From contig NC_084830.1 of NCBI RefSeq assembly GCF_033115175.1, positions 114,044,709-114,108,708 of the forward strand: a stretch of DNA of 64,000 bases. The letters run 5' to 3'. Of this stretch, positions 1 through 12,967 are shown piece by piece. Positions within the stretch are counted from its first letter, which is position 1. Each line of letters opens with the position of its first letter. A program made the translations under genes and the position numbers. The notes under the pieces were generated by a model. It worked only from the letters and a program-made list of their open reading frames with translations. It did not search any database and had not been told where the DNA came from. The stretch is from Lepus europaeus. Taxonomy: Eukaryota; Chordata; Mammalia; Lagomorpha; Leporidae.

Positions 1-639
1 TTTTTCTATTTTCCATTACATGTTTCAGCATGTTCGTTAAGGACATGGTTCTTTCTTGAATGTTTCTATTCTCTAATATTTCTCTTTAAATAAATTTTTC
101 AGTTATCTTGTCAAGTTGCACTGAAGTGAAATTGTGATATTGATTGAGACTGCATTGAACTTATGGATTCCAATTTATGTTGAGTCCTCATATCAATACA
201 CTAATGCCTCTTCATTTATTCAATGGGTAGTGGTGAAGAATGCCAGCTCTGGCCCTTTCTTTCTGCTTGGTTTGGGCAAGTTATTTCGCCAGTATGAAGA
301 CTGAAGATTCAATTATTTACTTTATATCAAGGTTTTTGAAGAAATATAAACCCCTTATTGAATAACATAAAAGTTTTCCCCTAAGAGATAGTTATATAAT
401 ATTTGTTCATGGAAAATAAAACAGGGCAAACTTAATTTGGTAACCAATTATTTTCTCCACTAAGCACCTAAATGCTCTTTTATGGAATAGCGGTTGCATG
501 TAATATAGGGCAAAAGGTTTATTAATGCATCAGCTGGTTGACAAGTGAGTTGTAGCCATGTGCTGGGTCTCATAAAGCCTCCCAATCCCCCTTCCTAATA
601 TCATTTACCTTCAATGTTTCTAGGAGAATCTAAAATAAT
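1..639. other. Unique AT-rich DNA, no feature recognised
   Basis: No repeat family, RNA gene or sustained open frame is recognisable. Base composition is AT-rich like the rest of the window. Confidence 0.5.
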
Positions 640-845
640 AATACAACATACTAATATTTATCAAGCACAGAGTATATGAAATTTTATGAATTATAATTTA
701 TTATCCAAAAATTTTAACTTATTGTGGATTACCACTGTCTTCATTTCATAGATGAGAAAATTGACACACCTAGAGGCTCAGTGATGACCTAAAGATGATA
801 AAACTAGCCAGTACTCTCAACCACTAGGCTACGCAGTTTTCATTT
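640..845 (-). mobile_element. MIR SINE relic
   Basis: The stretch holds a diverged reverse complement of the MIR core: 'catagatgagaaaattgaca' followed by 'agaggctcagtgatgacc'. This corresponds to the MIR motif 'gatgaggaaactgaggctcagagagg'. An old, inactive element; the family assignment is from memory of the consensus. Confidence 0.6.
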
Positions 846-2809
846 TTCACACAGAAAGCAAGTTGCAAAAAGAGATACTTAACAAATAATACATCTTTGA
901 CTTTTTGTTATTATTATTACTATTATTATTATTAACATTAGGACATGATCTCAATTCAGAGAGAGAGTAAATGTATACCAAAGATCAATATAAGTATAAC
1001 TGAGACTTTAATTTGTGCCTGGCAAAACAGATTGTGTATCATTTGTGACTAACGTCATGGTGAAGAAACCAAGAACTGAGTAAATGGCCAAGGACAATGC
1101 TTAAGTCAATGGCCTTTTGAGTTACCATACTATACTTTTCTGTCTTAAAGGTTCATTTACGGTTACTATGAATAGACACCAGTATTTTTAGTCCAGGACA
1201 GGATTCATGGGTGAATTTGAAAAACCCAACTGGAAAAAAAAATCCATCTCTACAATGCAGGTCCTTTAGACAGTGGGGGTATTTTTAGCTTCTTTTTCGA
1301 TAGTACCTACAGATAGCAGGAAGGACATACACTAAGACATAGGTGCTATGATCTACCATAAGTATAAGATTTGGTCATGCTTAGCATTATATCAACTTGT
1401 ATGACTATCGGTCTTCTTACCGGTGGTAAAGTTATAACCTCATTAAAAGAAAGCAACATGATTCATCATATCGACCTCTAAGCATACGAGATTTATTACT
1501 CATGGAAAGGCTCTGGATTGACACTTGGTAATGATGAGTCATTTTCTTTACATAATAGAGAAACTGGAGGTTCTCAATGCCAAATCTGCAGGTAAAGTCA
1601 AGAACTTCATTCAGTGATACAAATATGGCAACAAAAGCTTCAGGTATTCAGCTTAACTTTTAAGCATCTATTTGTAACTAAGAATCGTCCAAAATGAAAT
1701 CCAAACACTAAACTTTTAAGCAACTTTTGAATTATTGCTCAACTCAATTCCAATTCAAACCAAGGTCAATTTTATTAGCAGCTATGTTTATAAGATACAT
1801 TTAAATTCAAAGAATATGAGGAATTGAAGTCACTCAAACAGTGGTGTCCAACATATTTTAAATCAAAAAAAAAAAAAAAGAAAGAAAGAAAAGAAAACCA
1901 ATACATAAGAATTTTAAAAAAAGTTCCATTAAGAAACACTTTTTATAAAATAATGGTAATCACTCTAACAGTATTTCTGGCCTGAAAAATGAAGCACAGT
2001 TGAACATTAATGGCCCCTTTTACACATAAACTTGAAACTTCTGACCAAAGAAATAAAAGCTTCAGAAAATGTATATCTTTTTTTTTAGTGTAAGCATATA
2101 AATCTTTTGTTTGAAATGGCACTCTTTTTTTAAAAGCTGAGAGAAAGTGACCAGTATATTATACCTTACCAGGTTTAAATACCAGAGAAGAATTCTAAAG
2201 TTTTCTTTTGTTCACAAGATTAGGTGCTTGCTTATGAAAACTAAGTCTATATCTTACACAACTATAAGCTGAAGCAACTGGAATAGGATACAATATTCCA
2301 GATAATATAGTTTGGCATGGTTTGATCATGTCATTAATTTATAATAGTTTAGGTATTTTTTTTATCCCTTTCTTGATGTACTTGGCATCTTATTCCTGGC
2401 TTTAAATGCTGACATGTCCTGGGCATAAAGTCTTAAGTGTCTACAACAGACAGGATGACTCCAAAACATTTTTCCTCAAAAGAGCTTTCAAAATCAGTCC
2501 CCATCAGAGTACAGAAAGGTTGCAAGACTATTTTTGCCAATAATCATTATTTTTCACATTATTCTAGGTTATATTTCATGTATTATCCAATTCCCTAAAG
2601 TGCTTACATCCACTTGGAGGTTTTCCAAAATTCCAAAGTTTCTATCAACCAAAATAATTTAGGGGAGTGTGCCAACATTGCTTGCTAGCACTCCTGGGCC
2701 TCTTGCATGAAAGCAATGACTAATGAAGAGAAAATTTATTTCTGTCTCTTTAATGTAACCCACTGTTCCTTTTTCCCTCACTTGTCCAGAGTTTATTCAA
2801 CTCAAATAA
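846..2809. other. Unique AT-rich DNA with short simple repeats
   Basis: The stretch includes a (TTA)n tract at about 906-934 and an A-rich/GAAA tract at about 1866-1897. No gene, no SINE hallmark and no long open frame is seen. A regulatory function cannot be excluded. Confidence 0.5.
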
Positions 2810-3085
2810 TTTTATTTTCAATTTATTTATTTGAAAGGCAGACATAGACACACACACATCTTCTACCTGCTGTCTTATTCCTCAAACGCCATTAAATAAC
2901 CAGCACCGTGTCAGGCCAAAACCAGAAATCCAAAATTCAGTGTAAGTCTCCCACATGGGTGGCAGACACTCAAGTTCTTGGACCATGTCCTCCTTCCTCT
3001 AAGGGTATAGATTAGCAGGAAGGTAGAATCAGAGGTAGAGACAGGACTAAAATCCAAGCACTCCTATACTTATGTCTTTAGAGAA
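2810..3085 (-). mobile_element. Old CSINE
   Basis: The 3' end lies at the left, with 'atttatttatttgaaaggcag' in reverse-complement orientation. Diverged CSINE body motifs follow: 'tctcccacatgggtggcag', 'ttcttggaccatgtcctcc' and 'ttagcaggaaggtagaatc'. High divergence and a missing 5' end indicate an ancient copy. Confidence 0.75.
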
Positions 3086-3359
3086 AATACCACAAATTCC
3101 TTTATGCTGAAATCTAAGCTAACTAAACACCATTTACTTACTCTTTTGAAATTTTCATGCAAATTACTGGTACATTTCAGTTTAGCTTTCTGCATTTGCC
3201 TTCAAAAGCCTACCAAACCAGCTTTGGAGTTCAGATTACCTTTGTTTCCCCAAAAGTGGAGCTGATGATCATATGAAACGTCTAATACAGATTATTTTTC
3301 ATCAAATAGCATTAGAAGTTCATTAGATCATATTTGGAGATCAAAGGAACAGATTTTAG

Positions 3360-3528
3360 ATCATTAGAAAACTGATTTCTGAATCCTGGATCTGCATTTG
3401 TTTGGGTAAATAATTTAACTTCCTTAAGCCTCAGCTTCCCTTTTTACCAGACGGGGGAAAATATCAACCTGAGAAGGTTAAGACAGTAAATGATATGATG
3501 TGTGTACAGCACTTAGCATCTCATTCTT
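3360..3528 (+). mobile_element. MIR SINE relic
   Basis: The sequence runs from 'ctgaatcctggatctgcatt' through 'taatttaacttccttaagcc' and 'tcagcttccc' to 'tgtgtacagcacttagca'. This order matches the MIR core and tail on the plus strand. Strongly diverged. Confidence 0.7.
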
Positions 3529-3671
3529 ATCATCTCCAAAAATGTCAGGAAAAAACTTTGTTAATGTCGTCTTTATTTAATATCACCCCAAAAAACACAT
3601 TTGAGAGGGAAGGCATTGCACACAGCAGGTTGAAGTGTCCCCTTTGCTGCCCACATCCCATATCTAAGAGC

Positions 3672-3926
3672 CTGTAAGCTGCTTCTGTTCTAGCTTCCTG
3701 CTAATGCAAAAGAGAAAGACACAAAGGACAACCCAAACATTTGAGTCCCTGCTACCTCTGTGGTAGACTGGGATAGAGTTCCTACTTTAAGTTTGGCTGA
3801 GCCTTGGCTATTGTGGCCATTTGGGGAGTGATTCAGTAGAGTGAAAATTGATTCATTTCCTCCCCTGCCCCTGTTCACTCTGCCTTTCAAATGAATAAGT
3901 AAATAAACAAATCTTTAAGAAAACAA
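3672..3926 (+). mobile_element. Old CSINE, 5'-truncated
   Basis: CSINE body motifs are 'agcttcctgctaatgcaaaa', 'ttgtggccatttggggagtg' and the tail 'ctgcctttcaaatgaataag' followed by 'aaatctttaagaaaa'. The 5' tRNA-like part is missing or unrecognisable. The minus-strand open frame over it is a repeat translation. Confidence 0.8.
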
Positions 3927-4984
3927 TATACAGTTATGGGTTATGTGAATAACAAGAGAACATAGTTCCCTGGAATGCAAGGACTGTGGGGGCTTTATGC
4001 CTTCTTCTACCAGCAAAAATAGGCCAAAGACAGTAAAATGTTCACTTGAAACCACAGTCTCCTCATATATGGAATAAATTCTGAACTACATAACATGGCT
4101 CTTATTGCTTAAATTGTGTAGAATAGGGTGATGCTTGCTTTATCCACATGTTGGTTCACCTGCCCTTGTGTAGAGCAGCCTAGACACTGGGCAGGCTTAT
4201 ATGTACTTCCAAGTCCTCTCTTGGCCTTACCCTGTCATGCCACTCTACCATCCTTAACATAGCTGTGGTTTACAAATGGGTGTATGAATCAGGTCTCAGT
4301 CGATAAGAATAGTTTCAGGGATGAGTACGGGATAAAAGTTAGCTGAACCAGAGTGAAGAACCTAACTTTGTTCAATTGTTCAGTTAAAAGAGCCACTTTC
4401 AATTCTGAATGGTTAAAAGGAGAGAGCATGTAACCTTGCTCCACTCACCAGCCCTTCAATGACAGAGAAGGGAGGCTACTTAGGGAAGTAAACCATAGAA
4501 GGCAGAAAAGAGAGCTAAAGAGAAATGTAAGGTTTTTTTTTTTTTTTTTTTCTTTAGCTGATCTTATTGGATCATTGGATCAACCTTTACCTGCAGGGTA
4601 CTTCATTAATCCCTTTCTTTACTTTGCAGTCAACTTAAACATTCATTTAGTTGCAGTCAAAAGTTATTTAACTCACATATATATATACCAGTTCTCAGAG
4701 TTTGCAAATCGACAGATCAGAATCAAAACTAAGGTCAAGGTTTGTGGTAGAATAAGATATTCACTCAGCAGGCATACACATCTCTCGCCTCCTCATTCCC
4801 ACCCCAAATCCCAATGAACGAATGGTCCACTTAATCCGAAGGTCAGTGCACATAAATGCTTAGCATGACATAGTCCTCTAGAGTTTAAGTCTGGCTGAAA
4901 GCACTGATGGTTTAAGAGAAGAAATTCACTGAAACAACTTTGCTAATTGCCCTAAAGGAAATGTACAGCTTAAACTTCTACTTG
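3927..4984. other. Unique DNA, nothing recognised
   Basis: AT-rich sequence with a T17 run near 4533-4550. No repeat family or credible coding exon is visible. The 80-codon frame at 4575-4817 has no recognisable domain. Confidence 0.45.
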
Positions 4985-5070
4985 TCTTTCATTCATTAAC
5001 CCAATTTTGTTCAGTGCCTTTCTTTTCCATGCCATGTGGTATTCTAGATGCTTGGATACTCTATCAAAAA
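4985..5070 (-). mobile_element. L2 LINE 3' end relic
   Basis: The sequence 'tcattcattaacccaatttt' followed by 'gtgcctttcttttccatgcc' and 'attctagatgcttggatact' matches the reverse complement of the L2 3' end, a motif of the 'attcattcaac...gtgccaggcac...ctaggtgctggggat' type. Short and old. Confidence 0.5.
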
Positions 5071-5612
5071 AAAAAAAAAATACTGAGATCAACTGAGAGT
5101 TTTTGGAGATTTCTATACCCATGAAAAGCAGTAAACCAGAAGTTAAAATAATAATAGAGTCTAGTTTGGATCTTAGATTTTTGAAACCTCATATTATTTG
5201 TCTTAAAGGCAAACTTTAAAATTATAGTTATCCATGGAGGGGTTTTGAAATCATGTCATAGATTGCGGGAAATTCACAAACAGTTGAAGCAGAAGAGCAA
5301 GGTCTATCCATTGTGGACCTGACCTGGGTCAAGGTCTAAGCTGATTGCTGCTCTCCGACTCACTTTGTTTATTTTTTTTCTGTTTTTTTTAAAAGGGCAA
5401 TTAACAAAACCAAACATGATCAATGTCTTCTTAACTTCTCAAATGCTCTTCCCTCAGAGAAAGTATTAACTGGATGCTCTTTTGAAAATCAAACTCATAA
5501 TTATAAGGAAAAGATTAATAAATAAATATTGAGAATATAATTAAACATTACACGAAAGGAGAATCGAAGAAGAAACATAATAAAGGTTTTACCTATGAGT
5601 TTGGGAAGTATA
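5071..5612. other. Unique DNA, nothing recognised
   Basis: AT-rich sequence between an L2 relic and a CSINE. No recognisable element or exon. Confidence 0.45.
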
Positions 5613-5942
5613 CTTTTTAAAGATTTATTTATGTGAAAGGCAGAGTTATAGAGAGGCAGAGAGAGAGAGAGAGAGAGAGAGCGCTCTTCCATCCACTGGT
5701 TTACTCCCCAAATGGCCAGAATGGCTAGAGCTTTGCCAATCCAAAGCCAGGACCCAGGAGCTTCTTCTGGATCCCCCACAGGGATGCAGGGCCCCAAGGC
5801 CTTGGGCCATCATCTATTGCTTTCCCAGGCCACAGCAGAGAGCTGGATCATAAGTGGGGCAGCCGGGCCTTGAATTGGAGCCCACGTGGGATGCCAGCAC
5901 TAAAGGCATTGGCTTTACCTGCTATGCCACAGAGCCAGCCCC
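5613..5942 (-). mobile_element. CSINE, near full length
   Basis: The poly(A)-side motif 'agatttatttatgtgaaagg' is at the left, then a (GA)n block. The body reads 'ttccatccactggtttactcc', and the 5' end at the right reads 'tatgccacagagccagcccc'. It belongs to the older 'gaaaggcagagtta' subfamily. Confidence 0.93.
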
Positions 5943-6639
5943 AGGTAAGTATATTTTAAAATAATGCTTCAGAGAAAGAAAAACTCTCCTTATGCCTCAA
6001 AAATGTTAGTTTATCATCAACAGGATTTTTGTTTTGTTTTTTTTTTCTTTCTCTTCCAGCTTGTATCAGCAATGGTGAGCTTTTATTTTGAATGATCCTG
6101 ATTGCAAATCAGCCTTTTGATTTAATCATTTCCTCTGGAAAGATGCCACTTACTTAACAAGGGTCAAAGTGCCATTGGGGAAAGCAGAAGGCAGATCTAG
6201 TCAGAAAATAGATGCCACTCACACACTGCAATTGAGTTTCATATGCACAGATTCAAAATTGAACCAAATTGGTGTCTCTCAAAACCAGATTTGTGGAAAC
6301 AACTTCCTTCCAGTAAAAGTCTAAGGTCTGGTGTTCTCCTTTTGATGCCAGTGTGCAAGATGTTATAGATTCATTGGTCACATCTAAGCAGTATTCCCCA
6401 GACGCCAAAATTATTGAACAACCTGAACATCACATCTTCATGCCTAAGTGCAGAATTTCTTCTGGGAAATTTCATCCACATCATAATGAACGAATTCTCA
6501 GGGGAATACTTTTCAAATTTAACGTGAAAGAATTATAAAGAATGTAAAAATCACAGTGTGGTGAGTAGTGGAGAGAAATGGGTGACTGCAAAAGAAGATG
6601 AAAATAACTTTAACAGGGGTACAATTTTTGGAAGACAAA
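5943..6639. other. Unique DNA, nothing recognised
   Basis: No element or exon is recognised. The 61-codon frame at 6353-6538 has no recognisable motif and no splice or promoter context that I can support. Confidence 0.4.
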
Positions 6640-7110
6640 TATTCAATAGGTAACAGGATCCTTAAAAACAAGCCAGCCCTGACCAAATAATCTCACTTTC
6701 ATGAATGTCCTAAAGAAAAAAATCAAAACAGTGTCTGAAAGCAAATGTATTTTCATCCAATGAAATACTATGTAACACTGAATAATCAATTATTGCTACT
6801 TGCATGAACATGGCTCAGCTTGCTCTGAAGAAAGCAGTGAGTCATAAAAGAATATATGAAATTGTATGTATTATTTATAAAACTCAAAAGCAGACAAAAC
6901 CACACAATTTACTATTTATAGCTAGCGAGCCAGTATCATTATGAATGAGAGCAAAGCATCATGATGAAAATGTAAGGAGAACCATGAAATCTTAGGCAAG
7001 GGTTGGGATCTAAGTGGGAAACAGCCATACAATTAAGACTTGAGATACAAATGTAGAACTAACCAGATTTCTTGGAATTTTTGATTACTTTTTCATAAAT
7101 GAAATTACTG
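6640..7110 (+). mobile_element. Old LINE-1 3' fragment (L1M/L1ME-like)
   Basis: The order of motifs resembles the terminal ORF2 and 3'UTR of old mammalian L1. It includes 'aatgtcctaaagaaaaaaat', 'ccaatgaaatactatgtaac' (cf. 'aatggaatactatgcagcc') and 'catgaacatggctcagcttg'. Very diverged; the boundaries are approximate. Confidence 0.45.
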
Positions 7111-9250
7111 CTGAGCCATGAAATATGCACTCAGTAAAGTGGCTTTGAAAAGCAACCTTGTTGTATTAACGTTTTCAGAAAAGAAGATACTCCCAACTGA
7201 AACATCAGGGTGTACATATTTTAAAAAAGAGGAAAAAAAAATATCCACTGATATTATAAAATCCCTGTTCTTTCTCTACACCTTGGCTTTATTAGTGTGT
7301 TATGGAATATAAAGTATTTAGTAGAATTCTTATTGTTGGTATAGGTAAAGGATGTGAAAGATTTGTACATAAAATACATAATGGTACATGCAATGCTAGG
7401 AATTATTTTGTGGGAACATTTTTAGTGACACTGGCAGTGAAAATGGTTCTTTTGTCTTTATTATTCTATACTGCAGTTATAAAAGTTATAGACAGATTTA
7501 AACCTAAGATATATTTATTCTTAATATTGCATGTGATTTGAAAGACAGTAGTAGATGGAAACAAAGTAGAAAGATTTGGAGCAAGATTAAGATCAGGGCT
7601 AAATGCTACAGAAGAAGAGGAAATAATGAAATGGAAATTTTCAGGACAGTAAAATTAGTCAAAAATAGTCAGAAAAATATAAAAAGAATATGAAATGGTA
7701 ATTTAGAATAGAAATCAAATAGAGTGATAAAATTTGATTTTAAGATATAAGTGGGAAATTAAACTGCAAGTAAGTGAAGTTATAACAAGTAAGTATTAAG
7801 TGTAATTCTATAAAAAATTCTCACTTATAATTGCAGTAAGTAAAGTGGCAATTCAATTCACATCAAGAACAAGGAAGAAGGGAAAAAAGGTAAGAATAAC
7901 TTGTACAATGTAAAAACGTCCATGCAATTTTGGCATGGTATATGATGAAAAGCTGAAAATAGAACAGGAATAGATAAAGGGAAAGTAAATAATGATGAAA
8001 AGAAAAGGGACTTGAGGAGAGGCACAACTTCAGTGTAGCATGAAATTGAAACATGGCAAAGGGATAATATGAAATTCTGAAAAGGCAAATGACAAAAGTG
8101 TAAACCCCCCTCAAAATGGTTAAAAAAACAAGGCGAAGATGAAAAGATTTCAGGTGGTTCTCAAGAATTAACAATGCATCCTTATCACTTGAAACACAAA
8201 TGAGAACAAATGATTGAACTCCACAAAGAAATGAATAATGAAAAGCTTCAGGAAGATTATTTTTTTAAAGCTGAATAAGGTGAGATAAACATCTCACTCA
8301 AATACCAAAAAAGAAACAAGTGGAAACAAATGCTTGCTTTAATGGCAGGGCAAAGAGCAATGGAGAAATTGCAGAAATGCTTTTGAAGAGATAAAAGCCC
8401 ACCAGAACACTGAAAAGAACCAGGGGGAAAAAGCTGAGGGAAGGAATTGCTGAGGGCACCTTTCTCAATTATTTATCCCCTTTCTGAAATAAGTTGTTAC
8501 AACATGCTGGCTCAAAGAATCCGACTAAATTGGAAACAGCATAAAACATGATTTAAATGCTTAAGGATTTTTTTTAAATAATGAGAAATAAACAAATGCA
8601 GAGAACTTGATGTTCTGAGTCTACATATCTGTGTAATTTAGACACCTACATTCTATATTTAGGTATGAGTGTTCTGAAATTTTACATTTAGGGATTGCTG
8701 AAATGTTGTTAAATATCATATTCAGAGAAAAATAAAACCAACAAGTGACTGGCAGAAGGGCTGCTTCTAGCACACAATGTATATCAAAAATTAAAATAAA
8801 AAGAATTGTTTGAATTCTTTGGCAATGAGCACTGCCATCTGCTTCACATGCCCTACCCCACCACTGAATACATGCCTGGCTTCAAATTGCACTGTTAGAA
8901 TCACAGTGCAAGCTGATAGAGAAAAAGAAAAACGAAGGAAATTGATATAAACTAAAATGAACACTATAAACACAAATTGGTAATCCCCAAAAATGAATAT
9001 ATCAAAGGGATAGTTTATTTGATGAACTATCCAAAAAAAATTAGTAAATAAAAAGGAGCAGGATCCTTCCCAAGTCACAACCACTGTGGGAAATACAGGA
9101 GTAGAGGTGAACAGCTAATCGTAACTTTCAACATCTAAATTTTCAAAATAAAAGGCAGGATCCTTTTAGCCATAATTTAGAGCTTACTGAAATGAGTTTG
9201 AAAGTTAACATTTTAAAGTCCTGGAAAACAATCATTAGAAACTACCTAAG
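7111..9250. other. Unique AT-rich DNA with a purine-rich strand
   Basis: No gene or repeat family is recognised. From about 7540 to 8470 the plus strand is dominated by A and G, with runs of the 'gaaaagaaaagg' type. This opens long but meaningless frames on the minus strand. The two overlapping minus-strand frames at 7858-8174 are low-complexity Phe/Leu/Ser-rich and are not credible proteins. Confidence 0.5.
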
Positions 9251-9583
9251 GTGGCTGGCACCGTGGCTCACTTGGCTAATCCTCTGCCTGTAGTGCCGGC
9301 ACCCTGGATTCTAGTCCTGGTTGCTCCTCTTCCAGTCCAGCTCTCTGCTGTGGCCTGATAAGGCAGTGGAGGATGGCCCAGATGCTTGGGCCCCTGCACT
9401 TGCATGAAAGACCGGGAGGAAGCACCCGGCTTCTGGCTTCGGATCAGCCATTAGGGGAGTGAACCAACAGAAGGAAGACCTTTCTCTCTGTTTTTCTCTC
9501 TCTCACTGTCTATAACTCTCTCTCTGTCTCTCTCTCTCACTGTCTAACTCTGCCTGGCCAAAAAAAAAAAAAAAAAAAAAAAA
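9251..9583 (+). mobile_element. CSINE, full length
   Basis: It starts with 'ggtggctggcaccgtggctc' and passes 'tctctgctgtggcctgataa', 'gatggcccagatgcttgggc' and a CT-rich block. It ends in 'ctctgcctggcc' and an A23 tail. A relatively recent subfamily. Confidence 0.95.
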
Positions 9584-11779
9584 TTCTACTTAAAGTAAGT
9601 TCACACAGAAAGAAGGAAAAGAAATGCAGACGACTATAACAAACACCATCAAGCTTCCAAAAGTTCACGGTAATATGTATTACAAAAACACTATGCTTGG
9701 ATCTCAAACACGTTGGTCCCAAAATCAGCCTATCTTCCAACTGCATTTTTTCCAGCACCATTTAAAGATCCTAGTCCATTAGTTTGAGGATAAGAAAGAC
9801 TGATACTGGAAAAGTAATGGTTTGAAACCATGCCTGAGACCAGGCGGGACTCTGTCTCCAAACATACAAGGACCATAATGAAGCATCTTTCAGAAGCTGA
9901 GGGGCTGTCCAGAGTTGGTCGATAGGATGAGAAGATCGCTGGTAGCATGCACTTGGTAGCAACTGCTGAACATCAAATTTCATAAGTCTTGAACAATGCT
10001 TTACTAAATGAACACAAGTATCGCTTTCAAAGCTGCCTGAAGAGTTAGGTCAAACTTCATTTTCGTATCATTCAATCAGAGTTGTTTTCACTTTCTGCCA
10101 ACCCATTCGAGAACAATGAATGGAGCACAATGCCAGCACTAGAAGTTCAGGGACTTGGCTTTTGTTCTATGATTTGTTCTGCTTTAACACATATCTCACC
10201 AGGCAACAAGTGTAAAGACCTTCCCTTAAGCCTTAACTCCAGAATAATTAAAAAAATTCTGAGATGCATAACTCTAACAACTTATTTTTAAGGCATTCTC
10301 ACATATACTTAATTTGATCCTCAGAGTCATGCATGAAAAATGTAGAGAAGATCTTATCTCATTATCATCATATTTCTAAAAAGGTAATAGTTTCAGGAAG
10401 GTAAAAGCAACTAAATTAATAAAATGTGTGACATTAAAGATTAAAACCATATTTTTTTTCTAGAACTTCCATATAAACTGTCTCCAAACAATGGACACTC
10501 CTAGTAACTACCATCTCTACCTCTGAAAGCAGCATATTAGACCAATAAAGAAAGCACTTAACAATTCAATTGGAAGAAACTATATTTGCAGTATTTTAAA
10601 AGAGAACTGCCTCAAGTTCTCTTAATTTAAATCTATGTAACTAAGAATTTCACTTATGTGCTTGAAATTTTACTAATTTTCTTTATGTTGGTCAAGAAGC
10701 TAAAACCGCAGGATGGAATAATTACTGAATGTCAGAGCTCCTAGTCTCTGAACTCAGCTGCAGGTCTTATCTCCCCACACTGCCATTTGAGTTCTCACTC
10801 ACACGCTTTCCATTTGGTATACATCACCATGCTCTCGAAGGCAATTTTCTTATAGCACAAAGGATTTCTTAAAATGTTACAGTATAATCTAACAACTTTA
10901 CACACTGTTTAAGAAATAGAGAAAAGGGCAACTTGCTCTCATTTGCTTCTCAAATGCCAAACCCATATACAGTAATACAGTTTTATGAAGTGGGTTTTTT
11001 TTTCCTTGGCATTAGACATTACATTACTTTTCAGCGGCATAAATTGAAAACAAAATCACATTACCTGACAAATTTTCAGCAATTTGCCAATACTAAATGT
11101 TACTGAGTCCATTAGTACTTGTATATTGAGTTTGTTTTATATAAAGTGGTTTTTTTCCTCCCCTATAGCCATTGGTAGAAAATACATGCAAAGGAAAAGA
11201 AAAAGAAAAACTAGTTTAATAAGTTGGCATGGAATGTGGCTTTCAGTGCAAAAAGAAAAGCTTTGCTCCACATTAGTGGTTTTGTAAAGATCTCATAGAA
11301 AAGGTCTGGGAACAGTTTCCCAAAGTACCTCTTGGGACACTTGGAAGATTTCTAGAGAGCTCAATGAATGGAGAGCTTTTGCTTGAGACTTCTCATGGAC
11401 AAAAATCGCATCTTACTATTTCCTCTTTATTTGAACACGGGCTTTATCTCCATATGCTGGGCTGTATTTGGGAACAAGCAAGGACAGTTCTAAGTCAGGA
11501 ACACGTGTACACCAGCAGAAGCCTGGTGTCACTAACCAAAAGGTTAAGATATAGAGGGGTTGGCACTGAGTCGGGAAGGTGTTGTTTCAAGGGTCTGACA
11601 ATGGCATTTGCAACCAGAATGTAGAGCAAATCTGACATGGGATTCCTGGATTTCCTTTGGATTTGTCAAAGGACTCAGCAGACACGCAATGATTGTGATA
11701 TGAGTGGACAGACGAATAGATGGACAAGTCAAGACATTCAAAACCATGAATTAATGGGGGCTTGAAGAAATGAATGAGT
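9584..11779. other. Unique DNA with a possible MIR relic
   Basis: Mostly unrecognised AT-rich sequence. A weak minus-strand MIR-like segment may lie at about 10285-10405 ('aatttgatcctcagagtcat'). No exon with convincing coding character is found. Confidence 0.4.
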
Positions 11780-12086
11780 TTAGGAGAGGACATTAAACTG
11801 CCACATGGGATGTTCATAATCAGAGTGCCTGGGATTGAGGACACCCTCAGCACATCCTGGGAGGCAGCAGGTGATGGGCCTTGGACTTGGACTTGGATCC
11901 CTTTCATCTCTGTGGGAGACCCGGATGGAGTTCCTGACTCCTGTTTCAGCCTAGGCCCAACTCTGGCTGTGGGGAGCATCTGGGGAGTGAAACATGAGAT
12001 AGAAAATCAATCTCTTTCATTCTCACTCCCCTCCCCCTGTTGCTTTCTGTCTCTCTGCCTTTCAAAAAAATAAAATAAAAAGTAAA
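11780..12086 (+). mobile_element. Old CSINE, 5'-degraded
   Basis: CSINE body motifs are 'gacattaaactgccacatgg', 'gtgggagacccggatggagt' and 'cccaactctggctgtgggga'. The tail is 'ctctctgcctttcaaaaaaa'. The tRNA-like head is missing or too diverged to recognise. Confidence 0.75.
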
Positions 12087-12283
12087 AGTAAAGGAATAAA
12101 TTAGATGTTTTTGTTTTCTGTCTTGCTATAATCCTGGGCAAATTTTTAGGCATGGCCCACCTCCAGTCTTATAGTAATCTTCAGTCCCCATCCTGAAAAG
12201 GTGGCAGAGAGATGAAATCATATTAAAAATGCAGAAAAGAGTTCAGGGACAATAATAAAGTACTTCCAAAAATGAAATTAGGG

Positions 12284-12592
12284 GGGTCCAGCGCCGTGGC
12301 TCACTTGCTCACTCACGTTGTTCACTCTGCCTGCGGTGCCGGCATCCCACATGGGAGCCGGATTCTGTCTCGGTTGCTCCTCTTCCAGTCCAGCTCTCTG
12401 CTATGGCCCAGGAGTGCAGTGGAGAATGGCCCAAGTGCTTGGGCCCCTGCACCCGCATGGGAGGCCAGGAGAAGCACCTGGCTCCTGGCTTCAGATCAGC
12501 ACAGCACTGGCCGTGGCGGCCACTTGGGGAGTGAACCAATGGAAGGAAGACCTTTCTCTCTCTCTCACACTGTAACTCTACCTGTCAAATAA

Positions 12593-12636
<44 letters not shown>

Positions 12637-12642
12637 AAGAAA
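12284..12642 (+). mobile_element. CSINE with A40 tail
   Basis: The head is 'ggtccagcgccgtggctcac' and the body is well preserved. The tail 'ctacctgtcaaataaataaa' runs into an uninterrupted A40 at 12595-12634 and then (GAAA)2. A tail this long and pure suggests a young or unstable insertion. An extra CACTTGCTCACTCACG segment in the head is unusual. Confidence 0.95.
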
Positions 12643-12644
12643 TC

Positions 12645-12967
12645 AGGCGCCAGCGCTGTGACATAGTAGGCTAAGCCTCTGGCTGCAGTGCTGCCATCCC
12701 AGGTAGGTGCCAGTTCATGTCCTGGCATTCCTTTTCCAACCCAGCTCTCTGCTTATGACTGGGGAAAGCAGTGGAAGCTGGCCCAAGTGCTTGAGCCTCT
12801 GCAATGGGAGACCTAGAATAAGCTCCTGGCTCTTGGCTTTGGATCTGCTCAGCTCCAGCTGTTGCAACCATTTGGAGAGTGAACCAGCAAATGGAAGGAC
12901 TATCTCTCTGTCTTTCTCTTTCTCTGTCTACAACTCTACCTCTCAAATAAATAAATATTTAAAACTA
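12645..12967 (+). mobile_element. CSINE, full length, head-to-tail with the previous one
   Basis: It begins 'aggcgccagcgctgtgacat' right after the A-rich tail of the preceding copy and ends 'ctctcaaataaataaatatt'. More diverged than its upstream neighbour, so it is probably the older of the two. Confidence 0.93.

Noticed and set aside
7858-8174. Two overlapping minus-strand frames rich in Phe, Leu and Ser
   Set aside because: They are explained by the purine-rich plus strand; low complexity and no domain.
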